Assembly (NCBI GenBank): GCA_903813345.2
Contig: CAIIXF020000010.1
Location: forward strand, 32,206,425 to 32,270,424
DNA from: Owenia fusiformis
Taxonomy: Eukaryota; Annelida; Polychaeta; Sabellida; Oweniidae
DNA: 64,000 nucleotides
Reading direction: 5' to 3'
Below the pieces are notes generated by a model that was given only the letters and a program-made list of their open reading frames with translations, was not told where the DNA came from and searched no databases. The position numbers and the translations under genes are program-made. Positions 1 through 11,700 of the stretch are shown here, in pieces (within the stretch, counting starts at the first letter, position 1; each line of letters begins with the position of its first letter).

Positions 1-146
1 ATATCAACAAAACAAGTTGTGGATGAACTTTGCGTATATATCGTCTTATGCGTGAGTCAAATGCCGATGTATGGAAGGAATTGCCATTTTTATGTAATTG
101 ATGATAATCAATTTCTTGAAATTGTCCCTCGTGGAAATTTGATGGA

Positions 147-2720
147 ATGTTTGAAAATAGAATCTTCAATCCAACATTAGAAAACTTAACAATTGCTGAA
201 GAAGCAAATGTTTTATTCAATGACAATGTGAATGAAGGGATTTTAAATTGCAATTATAGAACATTAAACCAAGTTAAATCAATATTAAATACAAATGCAA
301 ATCATGATTTCTCTATAATTCACTTTAACACTCATAGCCTTCCCAGTAAAGTAAATGATATTAGATTATTTCTTGCTCAAATGACTCAAAATTTACCGAA
401 TGTGATTGTCTTATCTGAAACATGGCTGCAAGATGGTACAGAAAGTATATACAATCCACTATTTTCTAATTACAATGGTTTTAATCGTTCTAGGAAAGAC
501 AAACAAGGTGGTGGTGTAGCTATTTTTACCTTAAAAAGTATTAATTTCAAGTCAAGATCAGATCTAAAGTTTGATGATGTTAATTGTGATTCCCTGTCAG
601 TAGAAATATTAAATAATTCTTCAAAAACATCTTATTTCTGCCATTTATAAACCACCACAAATAGACATAAATGAATTCAATATCAATTTAAAGGATTTCA
701 TGTCTAAAGTAGAGGAGTCTAAGTTATCAGTTTTGGCTGGGGATTTCAACATTGATCTTTTTAATAATGAAATACACGACCCCACTAAAGACTTCTTGAA
801 CTTGCTTTATTAATTTAAGCACCACCCCCTTATTTACCGTCCTACTAGAGTAACATCCGACTCTGCTACACTTATTGACAATATTTTTACTAATATAAAT
901 AACATTAAGCATGGTGATGCAATATTTATGGACATATCTGATCATTTTCCTGTATTTGCATTAACTAGTACTGTATTGAGAAAGTCCGCAAGCAAAGAAA
1001 TTTATATAGAATTTTTGATAAGTGGAGTATAGGAAATCTTAAACAAAAGTTGAGTTTTTTAAACCGGAATATTCTGCAAACTACAGATGATGTAAATGAT
1101 TGCTTCGAAATATTTTCAGATATTTTTCATAACGTATACAATGAAACTTTTCCTCTTAAATTAAAGAAAGTGAAGCTTTTTGTTGATACTTCTAAGCCGT
1201 GGATTACAAATGGGATTATCACATCGGCTAAGCAAAAATAATCTTTATCGTAAATTTATGAAGAATCCTAGTGAAGAAAATGAAGAAAACTATAAAATAT
1301 GTAAACCAAGGTTCAAAGCTATTTTGAGAGCTGTAGAAAAAAACACTATCGGAATGAATTTGAAACCGCATCTGGAAATATTAAACAAACCTGGAATATT
1401 ATCCCTGACATATTAAATAGAAAAAAACTTCAAACAGTGGTTCAAAACGAATTTCTGGTCGATGGTATTGCAGTAAATGATAAAAAGTTGATTGCCAATA
1501 AATTCAACTCATTCTTTTCTTCAATTGGATTGAAATTAAGCTCTGAAATTCCAGAGTCAAACAGAACGCCAAATTAATATTCGTAATATGGGAAACTTTG
1601 AAGATAAATTTCACTTAACACCAGTTGATGAAACAGAATTGTTATTATTGATACAAACTTTGGAAGATAAGGCAGCATCTCTTGATAATGTTAAACCGAT
1701 TATCGTAAAACATGCAAAATTAACTTATACAGTCTTTACTTTTGATATTTAATAAATCCTTTCAACAGGGAGTTTTCCCAGATAAACTCAAAATAGCTAA
1801 GCTAACACCAATTTTCAAAAAGGTCAAAAAGACAATTTCTCAAACTATAGACCAATTTAAGTCTTGCCAGTTTTTCTGTTTCTAGAAAAACGTATTAACT
1901 TTAGGCTTTGTACTTTTATCACAGAAAATGAAATATTATATATACATCAGTATGGCTTTCAGAAAAATGTCTCTACTTTATGGCAATCTTAACTTTTTTG
2001 GAAAACATACGACAATAAATATTCGCTTGGTATTTTTTAGACTTGTCTAAAGCCTTTGAGACCATTAATCATAAAATCCTTCTTGATAAATTAATTTTTT
2101 ATGTAATTCAAGGGTCTGAACTATCTCTTTTTAAATCATATCTTAAAGATCGAAAGCAAATTGTATCATATAACAATATTGACTCTGATTTACAAAGTAT
2201 ATCATGGGGTGTGCCCCAGGGCTCAGTCCTTGGGCCAACATTATTCATATTATATGTAAATGACATGTTTAAGGTCTCCAATATTCTTAAAAGTGTAATA
2301 TTTGCCGGCGGCACTAATTTGTTGGCCTCAGATAAAGATTTGAAATCTCTATTAGAAAAGGTTAATAATGAACTTGATCTCATGGATGATTGGTTCAAAG
2401 CAAATAAATTATCCATAAACTATTTTAAAACACAATTTATCTTGTTCAATAAACAGAAACGACGAATCTTCAGACATTGTCAAATTGATATGTCTGAGAA
2501 ACAAATTGAAAGAGATAAATCTATCAACTTTTTAGGTGTCAGTGTTGAAAAACATATTACCTAGAAAGAACATATTAAACATATAGAAGCAAAAATATCC
2601 AGAACAATTGGTCTCTTATATAAGATTCGCCACGTATTGAATAAAACAAGTCTTTTGGCAATCTATAATTCCCTGATATACTCACATATAAATTACTAAT
2701 CTATTCTTTATCTATCTATT
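147..2720 (+). pseudogene. Broken non-LTR retrotransposon (endonuclease + reverse transcriptase), LINE copy A
   Basis: This is a decayed LINE ORF2 read in several frames. An endonuclease start lies at 147-650 (IIHFNTHSLP, then LSETWL). Its later motifs LAGDFNID (about 731-766) and SDHFP (about 942) are in other frames. The reverse transcriptase follows in pieces: YRPI near 1847, DLSKAFETINH near 2041, and GVPQGSVLGP near 2209. The catalytic box, normally YADD, reads FAGGTN near 2301, so both catalytic Asp residues have become Gly. Stops and frameshifts interrupt the frame repeatedly. The element is dead; a CR1/Jockey-like clade is likely but was not tested by phylogeny. Confidence 0.88.
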
Positions 2721-3239
2721 TCTATTTCAAAAGAGATTTCTTCGAAGAATGGCACATTCAGCACCTCTCATTATACTCAAGGCTCACTGTTTATCTTTTA
2801 CAAATGTACAGATATTTGCAATATATTTTACCATGAGATTTCAACTAGAAGGGTAGGCAACTCCCCATATTTCAAACATAAGCATTCCCTTTGGGTTTTC
2901 AAAATTGGAGAATGTACACATTCTAAGAAATCTTATTTTGTCCTTTTTATGGAAGATTAACGAAATAACTCAAAAATAAGAAAACATGATTATCTACCTA
3001 CACGTTGATAATTTAATAAAAATGGAATTCATCGTAATTATGACAATACAGAAAGTGAACATTCTCCCACAAATTATATTTTTTGTTGGAATGTGTTCTT
3101 GAATAATTACCCACAATGTAATACTCGAAGAGAATATTCGTATTGGTCTTTTTTGTTTACTTTTACATGAGATTGAATATATTTTATGCTTTAATCATAT
3201 TGAAAATTGATTTTTATTCAAATTAATTTTTCAAAACTT
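2721..3239. other. Gap with no recognisable gene
   Basis: AT-rich sequence after the last recognisable codons of LINE copy A and before the next LINE fragment. I see no long reading frame, splice-flanked exon or clear repeat here. Some of it may be degraded LINE C-terminus or 3' UTR. Confidence 0.4.
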
Positions 3240-4445
3240 CTTGAAAGACTGATCATGATGTATAATCGACTTTCTAAATATCTCGAAAAATACTAGAAAA
3301 ACACAAAGCTTATGCCAAATGATGCTGTTCATATATCTTGTGAACAAATTTTCAACTCATTGTGTGGAATTGGTATACGACATGGTGGTTTGAATCCTAT
3401 TTGTTCTGTCAACATATGGAATAAAGTTATATATTTCCTTCAACATTCTATGGGTGCGAGCTTTGGGGTAATATCATCAAATCTCAAAAATTAGAAATTG
3501 AGAGAGTCCAGCGATATTTTGCCAAGCGTGCTCAGGGCTTGCCATGGAAAACGCCATCAGTTGCAGCTATATTGCATATTGGCCTAATAACAATGGAACA
3601 ATATATTGAAAAAACAAAGCTCTTATTTTTAAACAGACTGATAAATTCATCTGAAAAATCTGTGCAGAGACATATATTTATATCAAGAATTAGCAGATAT
3701 TTTGTGAGGATGTCATGTTTAAGGAAATCTGATGGTTTCATTCCAGATATTATAAACATTTTGAGTTAATACCCATATTTATTGGAAGACTTTGAAAGGT
3801 TTATCAGTCATGGTCAAAAAGTACCCAAAGATATATGGAAATTTAGAATTAAATGTAACATCCAAGCGTCGGCAAATCAGTTGTATCAAAGTCAGGTTCA
3901 CGATTTTCGGCTCAAAAGATTTGCAAATATCCACACACAATTAGAACCGAGTATACGTTATGTGCTAGGAAAACAATACCCAGCTTTATTGTGGCCTTTG
4001 GCAAGTCTTCTTCAATGTGCACTAATTGAAGATCACCCAGTTACTGTTAAATGTACATTATGTCAGGGTGAATATAGAGATGTCACAAAACGTGCCCTTT
4101 TGGAATGTTCAGGACTAATGATGGAACGAGATCGTCTTTTTGATAATATTACGAATACATTAGACGTGAGCTCATCTTGTCAATTAATGAATGGAGATGA
4201 AGAGGTTCTAGTTGAAACTCTCCTAGGTTCGAATACTGACACTCAGTTAAATGAAAATATATGTGAACAAATAGTTATCTTGGTGGCAAAGTATGCATGC
4301 GGTAAAACATAGTCAAATTACTAATGTAAATACATTTGTTTTGTAAATAATTGTTTGTAAATAACTGCTTGTATAATTATTTAAAAAAAAACTCTTCTTC
4401 GAGAAGGAAATAAAGACAAACAAACAAACAAACTAACAAACAAAC
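3240..4445 (+). pseudogene. LINE ORF2 C-terminal fragment with simple-repeat tail, LINE copy B
   Basis: Three consecutive frames (3312-3494, 3482-3769, 3782-4312) read as the C-terminal third of a LINE ORF2. The segment LEIERVQRYFAKR is typical of the region after the thumb. The last frame carries a CTLCQG Cys cluster with a later Cys, resembling the terminal zinc-binding segment. The catalytic core is absent, so the copy is 5'-truncated. The 3' end shows an AATAAA at about 4408 followed by an (ACAA)n tail to about 4445, typical of some CR1/RTE-like LINEs. The next LINE fragment begins immediately after the tail. Confidence 0.82.
4409..4445 (+). repeat. (ACAA)n 3' tail of a LINE
   Basis: A run of ACAA units with one ACTA variant directly follows an AATAAA-like signal. 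It marks the 3' terminus of LINE copy B and its boundary with the following LINE fragment. Confidence 0.75.
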
Positions 4446-6025
4446 AGCAATATGGATTTAGGAAAAATCGATCTACTTCTATGGCCATTTTGAATTTTGT
4501 TGAAAAAATAAGAACTCTTCTTGAAGCTAAAACTCATCGTATTTGACTATTCCTAGACCTGTCTAAAGCTTTCGATACCCTAGATCACAACATCTTATTA
4601 CTTATTATTACTTATTACTTATCCAACCGTAAACAATATGTGACATATAACAATACTAATTCGCATAACAAACAAACAATAATATGTGACATTCCTCAAG
4701 GCTCAATTTTAGGACCCTTGCTTTTCATAATCTACATGAATGATATACATCTTTTTTTCCGAAAAACTTGACATGATTCTGTATGCAGATGACATCAATA
4801 TTTTAGTAGGTCATCAAAATCTAAATACCCTTTGCAAAATCCTGAACAATGAACTCAAACATGTAAGTCAGTGGTTCAAAGCTAACAAATTATCACTTAA
4901 TATTTCAAAAACTAAATTTATACACTTTAAAACCCAAAATAATAGACGTAACTATAACATCTCAAACAAAATCATCATGGATAATACCATTGTTGAGCAA
5001 ACTGAAAAAATCAATTTCCTTGGTGCAACTATTGATGACAGACTAAACTGGAAACATCATATTCATATACTTGAAAATAAATTATCTAAAACTATCGGAA
5101 CGTTACATAAAGTCAAACATCTACTGGATATTGCAAGTCTTAAAACTCTATTACTGCCTTGTTTATTCCAATTTTAATTCTGACATAATTATGTGAGGAG
5201 GTGTGCCTGAAACTCTACTCGAACATGGCTGTATTCACGCCTTCTATAAACTGTAAACAAAGTCAACATTTCACCTGGGGTATATTCGCGAACAAAACCC
5301 CTGGTAATACGTGTAATGTGTGACGTCATAACGGCGGGCCGTAGTAATGGCGGACCATAATGAATATTCGAAACATTTTGGTGAGTTTTCATGTTCGAAT
5401 CGTAATATAGACCTCAGAGCAGGTATAATATCGTCAAATACACCCCTTAGGCACGAACGCATTCGAACCCCTCACTCCCTTTGGCCGTTTGTGCCTAGCC
5501 CTGTGGGGTGTATTCGACAATATTATCCCTGCTCTTCGGTCTATATTTCTTAATTAAATAAGCTTCACTCAATCCAAAAAACAATTTATACGTATGCTAG
5601 ACAAATCAAATCATTATAGAGATCCAACTACACCACTCATTACTGAACATAAATTGCTAAATATTCATCAAAATGTAAACTTGAAAATTGCTTTATTTGT
5701 TTTCAAATGTGTAAAGGGTAAATAATGATGACTTGATGAATGATCTATATTTTTCTTACTTCACAACCAATTATAGCTTCCATGACCGCAACGCAAGAAA
5801 CAAATTTGACCTGATAGGCCCCAAATTTAAGACAAACATAGGCATATTTTCAATCAGCCTACAAAGCAAAACCATTTGGAATTTAATCCCAGAGAATATA
5901 CGATAATTGAACTCAGAAAAATTATTCAAATCAATATTATATTCATCATCTATTTACTCAGCCATAACCAAGACTTTAAGGTTCTCACATGTTTTTTTGG
6001 TTTAATTACAATAAAAAATATAATA
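4446..6025 (+). pseudogene. LINE reverse transcriptase fragment, LINE copy C, interrupted by an insert
   Basis: The copy starts inside the reverse transcriptase (QYGFRKNRS near 4449) and continues through [12 protein letters not shown] (about 4554) and a [10 protein letters not shown] segment (about 4696). The catalytic LYADDINILV at about 4779 is intact but lies in a different frame. The frame ends near 5177. Recognisable C-terminal LINE sequence resumes at about 5560 (LHSIQKTIYTYARQ) and runs in broken frames to about 6000, where an A/T-rich tail follows. A foreign segment of roughly 340 bp separates the halves. It is a 5'-truncated, frameshifted, inactive copy. Confidence 0.85.
5215..5555. 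mobile_element. Hairpin-forming insert inside LINE copy C
   Basis: The segment between the two LINE halves has richer GC than its surroundings. It contains a long imperfect inverted repeat: 5404-5446 (starts AATATAGACC, ends ATACACCCC) is the reverse complement of 5507-5550, with a few mismatches. A second, inner pair (TAGGCACGAACG at about 5448 and CGTTTGTGCCTA at about 5487) extends the stem. No transposase is encoded. It is probably a non-autonomous foldback/MITE element. The outer boundaries are approximate because no target duplication was identified. Confidence 0.6.
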
Positions 6026-6029
6026 AAAT

Positions 6030-6750
6030 AAAACGCACCATTCCATTGGGCATTTTTTGGCACTTTTGAACAATTCTCATCTTTGATTTGATTGACGGGG
6101 ACATTGGGAGGAGGTCAAAACAGCTTTGTATCCTAGAGCAGAAATTGCAGGAACAAAACCTTTATTACTTAATATACTAGTAATAATATATAGTAGCTAC
6201 TATATAATAGAAATAATTCCCAGGATTTTTTCCTTTCGTATACCTATTTGTCATCTTCAATTGCTAACTCATATGAATCTTTTATTGTTATAGGGGGCAC
6301 CATACACCTTTCAGTGGTGTCTCGCTCCCTTCATCATCTTTGTATTGTTGTATGCATTATATATTTATTAATCAGATATTTGGTGAAAGTGTAAGTGAAA
6401 TCCAACTGAAAACAGCAGATATTATTCTTGCCATGCAAATCAAAAGAAGCTCATCAGTTTAATGACATTTCTTCTTAATGTTTTGAGCTATCGACCTTGG
6501 CACTGCTGATTTAACTTTGTCTACATACTGGAATATACAGAACTTAGTTACTTTCACCACGAACGAGTAAATGTATTGTCTGTTACTATGGCATTCTTTT
6601 ATTATATACAAATGTCTTTCACCAGCAGTGAAGTCTTTGGTTATATTAAACGTTATACCTAAAATCATATAATCTCGATATTTTTCCATTGATTAAAGTG
6701 ATTCAGTCTTATTTCATTTCATTGCATCAAACATTTTACAGAACAAGTTC
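6030..6750. other. Intergenic stretch between LINE copy C and the chitin synthase stop
   Basis: No coding evidence. The last part is the region downstream of the minus-strand chitin synthase and should contain its 3' UTR. I did not find a canonical AATAAA close to the stop on the minus strand. Confidence 0.4.
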
Positions 6751-6751
6751 A

Positions 6752-8704
6752 CTAGACGTACTCATTCGATTGCTTGAATTGTCTAGACACTTTTCTGTCT
6801 TGATATCTGGATATCTTCCGCTCTCTCAGTCTTTTTAATGTGTTACTTTCCATTGAATTTTGTCTGGGCTTGTTCAAAAGATGCCTGGGCATGCCCCGTC
6901 GTACGCTCTCATAAATCGTATTCTGGACATCCCCACCAGTTTCTTCTACTCTTCGCCTGTACGTATTAAACCGCTGACTGAATGCCTCGCTTAACGCATT
7001 CGCATGGCTAACCTTTCGAGAATATTCAGGACTTTTGTTGTCTGTATCCGTTGCGTTATTTCCTCCAATCGGATTCTGTCTGTTCTCGTAGTCCGCACTA
7101 GGGTCTTCTATGCGCAGGCGTTGCCATGTTTTAGCAAGTTGCACAAACTTTTTAACGTCATCGCCGGTTACTTTGGTGGGTGCTTCCTCTGGGGACTTTG
7201 ATTCATCGACCCGATTTTTAGCCCAACAAGGGAGATTAATTTTTGTGAAGGCCAGAATTTGGAGCAGGGTGTCATACCTATGAAGCAACATAACGAGAAA
7301 CTGCACGACTGTAATGGCGAGAAAGAAAAACAGAAACCCGAGTCCGATAGGCTCAAGCTGGAGGGGACGATTGTCACCAGGCAAGGTTACATTTATATAA
7401 ATGGAATCTTTAACAGGCTGTTCAACCGACTGTATCATTATGATTGCATTCAACCATAATACGTTTGCCATGATGATACCAAACAAGAACTTTGATCGCA
7501 TTTCTTTTAGCCCAGTAGCCATAGCTTTCTGCGTATCTTCGTCGTTGAAGATTGGTTTCAGATACTTCTTTATAAGCTGTTTCCAGAACACTTCCTCTTT
7601 ATCCCCCAAGGTCGTCACTGGGCATTCCTCAAATGTCTCATGGTTAATCCATGCGGGATTTGCGTTGCTCTCAGGTGCGCGCTCACCCAGTTTCAATGTC
7701 ATTAGCGGTGTTTCGGGGATGTCGTGATTTACTTCAATACCGGACTCTGCTTCTATGGTCTGTGCGGATATCAGTAATTGGCGGACCTTTGGATCGAGGG
7801 TTTTCAGAAACCCATTTCGATCGCCTTCCTCGAGCTTACTCAGTCTGAGTAAAATCTGCGTTAACATTGTTTCATTCATCTCATTGGAACGCTCTCCACA
7901 TTTGAAAAGTTTCGACAGGCCGCAGCATCGACTTTCATCTTCGAATATACCAGACATTTTATCTCGTATTTTATCCGCCTGTCTCTCGGATTCCTCCCTC
8001 ATCTTTTGAGACATCAGTTTCACATCCTCTCTTACGCCCCAGTCCATGTCTTGCACATTGCAAATTGCGAAAAAGGTGAAGACCAAATTACGAGCCGGTA
8101 GAAGCAGGAGATAGATAGGCAGGGGTAATACACATAAGATTTCCTGTGGATGAAACACTCCTGTTGCTATATAGATAGCCATCGTCGCAATGACATACAC
8201 TGCATACGGGGTGAACAGTGACGGGTTTGAAATTTGAACGAGTGCACCGACCACGATGACCATCGTCGACACAGCATACAGTACACACATGAACCCCGCC
8301 ACCTTTGCGGATATCGAGGGTTCGAGATAAACACAGATAAATATAAAAACTGCAACCGGGATCACAGCTATTATATAAGCCTCCCAGATCAAAACATCGC
8401 CCGCTATCGCTTTAATCGCACCTGCTATCATTACAACAGTTAAGCCTGGGCTGAGAATCATCGTCAGGAAATCGGCCAGATGGTAAATAATCAACAAGTA
8501 TGATATACGGATTTCGCTTCACGGTGTGTGAATGGCTGGAAACGAAGTCCTGGGTGTTCATAAGCATAGACGGTGTCTTGCGCCGTTTCTGATGAAGGTA
8601 CTCCAAGAATGTCGTAGGGACATTAGTGTATACATCAGCCGCGGCGCAATACGCGATTTTCCATCCTTGTTGAATCATTAGGACACTCAACCACTGGTCC
8701 TCAC
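6752..8704 (-). pseudogene. Chitin synthase exon 12 with frameshift: GED motif to C-terminus
   Basis: The exon begins with GEDQWLSVLMIQQGWK and continues to HQKRRKTPSMLMN, where the family has NQRRRWTPS-type sequence. At about 8501 the frame shifts by one base (one inserted or two deleted). From 8500 the second frame encodes the transmembrane bundle (SPGLTVVMIAGAI onward), WGVRE near 8030, a charged cytoplasmic loop, EVFWKQLIKKYLKPI, further helices (LEPIGLGFLFFF) and a basic tail ending at 6752. An alternative intron that repairs the frame was looked for and not found. Confidence 0.85.
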
Positions 8705-11700
8705 CTAAAAAGTTTGAAAACATATAATTGATGGCATGTGTTACTTTCATTCACTCCCCTCTATAAGTTTTGCAACCCACAGTTCCCTTTTAGACTACGA
8801 TTTAAAGCTTGTTCATGCTCCTCAATTTTAACGACTTTGATATTGTCAAACCTATTCAACAAAATTAGAAACAAACATACCAAAAAGAATCACAAGTTAA
8901 TTACAGGGGACGTCCAGTTACAAAAAGCTATGAGGAGATTGTATGGATATTTACATTGTCTGATATAGCATACTTTTCTCGTGTTGGCAAGTATACGATA
9001 CAATACATGCGACACTTGGGACTAACATATAATAGAACTGATAGTATAATCGACACTGTCAAAATCTTTTAATTGATTTATGGTCTTTCGATTTCCTTGA
9101 TAAAATAAAACAAATATAATACAAGCGTTCTTACCCATATCCCATTGCACAAAATTCGATGGGGCAGACGGCTTCTGGGCAAATGCCCGGATGACATTAT
9201 CGTCCATGACTGCAGACCCCCTATACACACTGAAACAACCCGGACTGAATAAAACACAACCCATCTTGTCCTCTGCGGCTTTTCGCAGCCAATACTCGAG
9301 GGCATATTCAAACGTCTGATAAATCTTCAAAAGACCTAAAAAGAAAGAACGATGACAATCAGATAGATTCTCGAATGATCAAATTGCGGACTCCCTAAAC
9401 ACACTTTAAAAACAACTCGGAATAAACAATATTTATAAATAAATTGCTCCTTAACATGTACATTTCCATATGTCACATTGTGTCTCATTAAGAACTACAA
9501 TACACCACAAAATATTAATCAGACATTAGCCTATTTGCGGGCCAATTTGACCTAGTTTCCGAATCTTACCTGAACCAGTTGGATGGACCCGACCAAACGA
9601 TGCTCCCAGATCCGGGTCTTTCTTCATCGTCTGCAGTAGAAGAAGAATGGATTCTGGGGAGAACGTAGTATCCACATCTACGCCAAGTATGTATGTATTC
9701 TCGGCCTAGAGCAAATGATAAATGTTTTTGTTCATTGTAATCTCACTGTTGCTTAAGCTAAGTTCACACCAACGGCGCTCTGAGGGCGCTTTAATGCGAC
9801 GCGCATAGCGGCTTTGCACGCTGCTTTAAAGCGCCACCAAAGCGCCGTTGGTGTGAACTTAGCTTTAATGAGATTCAATGGCGCCGTTACTTATATCCGA
9901 TTCTCCAACCCTTTTATTTACTCAATTAGAGAAATATTATCTTTCAAGACGTGTCCTTACATTATACCATGCCAAGATGATTCATTTGTATCAAAATACA
10001 ACTCATAAAATACATAAGTGACCAGCTCATTACTCATCTTAACCTAGAGTACTCACCTCAAAACATGCGCGCTCTGTGATGTCCTTAAAGATCTCCCCTT
10101 TAGTGTTATACTTCATCTTGTTATACCTTATAAATTAAGAGTATAAATATAAAAACAATATGCCAAATTATTTAACGAATTCTTTTCAAGCGTTTAACAA
10201 AGAAAAAGAATACTCATAGAAATATTCATATAAAATAATAGATTAAAATTTCATCAGTTGATTCAGATTCACGATTCAGAAAGATATTTAATTTTTTTAA
10301 TTTACGTGATATCCATCTCATGATTTGATTCCAGGCCCTATTGAAGCCCATGTTATTGAAATTCTTTGATTGGCCTATACAACTAAACACCAGTCATAAA
10401 TCAAACCTCTAATATTAAGAAAAAATGCATTAACACGTTTTCCTGTGTGGAATCAGGATTACTAAACTTTTGGAGGAAGTGCAAATTTTAAGAGAAAGTG
10501 TAAGATTGCTTAACTTTTGAAGGGGAGTGTAACTTTTCAGAAAAGGTGTACCTCGGCATTATATTGGTGCCACCTTGTGTGTGGTCAGTGTAAGCGTCAG
10601 AGCTCGTCTCATCGTTCGCTTCTAAGAGTTGGAAGCCAAGTATATGATACATCATCATCAACTGAAAACAACTCATTTTCTACATATTTTTACATTCGGC
10701 TTTGAGTATTTTTTTACGTTCTGCTAGAATTTCACCAGTTTTGTGCGATTTTTGATCAATATATTTTGTTTGAAGGGATTTTGGTTATACTTTTATGTTT
10801 TTGTTTATACTTCTCTGTAATTCTAGATGGAGATGGACGTCATCTCTGCGATTTTTGTTTCAATAAAACGAGTTAGCTTTTTTCTTGAAAACCTTTCTTA
10901 TCTAACGTATACGAGGGTCATTCAAAAAATAATGATTGTGCTTTTTACCTGTGATATCCGTTTCCTGCATCCAATCTTCAGCTTATCTTTGAGGTGTAGA
11001 GTAAGGGTGTTATTCCCAGGGAGCAGCCACACCAGCTTACCCCCATATGGAGTTATACATTTAGTCGGTTTATCGAGGGTGATTTCTCTTCCATGAATGG
11101 AGCTATAATGACAACATTGTGGACAACAAGATATTTAGTTTGTACGAGATAAGTGTCAGGGGTTGCAGCCATGATCGTATATTTCATTCGGGAATGGTAT
11201 TCTGTCATGTTCATATTTGACCAAATTGTTAAAAACACAAAATGAACAGACTAGAAATTCGATTTGACCGACAGCCCACTTTTCACAAATATACTGATTT
11301 TTGATTGTTGGTCTTTGATAGGCCGCAGCCCTCAAAGTTGTTGCATTGGAAAATATAAGACTGACATGACAAGTATAAACTAAACCCTCATGCCTAATGT
11401 AAGCATTTAAAACTCAAAGTATTATTATTTAACGTTAACAATGTCCTTTACTTTGTTTCGTTACGATAACTTTAACCTCGTACCTTGCAGCTTTATCTAT
11501 GGCGTTCATGAAGGATGTGACGTACTTATTGGGTTGGCTCTTTCCATCTAGCTCATCAGCGGCTATACAGTCATCGACAATGACATGTGCTACAATTAAA
11601 GGTTATCAATTTATAAAACATCTAAGAGGGCACAACCAGTCACAATGACGTAGCAAAAAAAGAAAAAACAAGAACGTCACAAAACACAGCGAGAAATTAG

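Noticed and set aside
8450-8500. 45-bp GT...CAG intron within chitin synthase exon 12
   Set aside because: Removing it is a multiple of three and does not repair the frame; it would also delete a conserved membrane helix.
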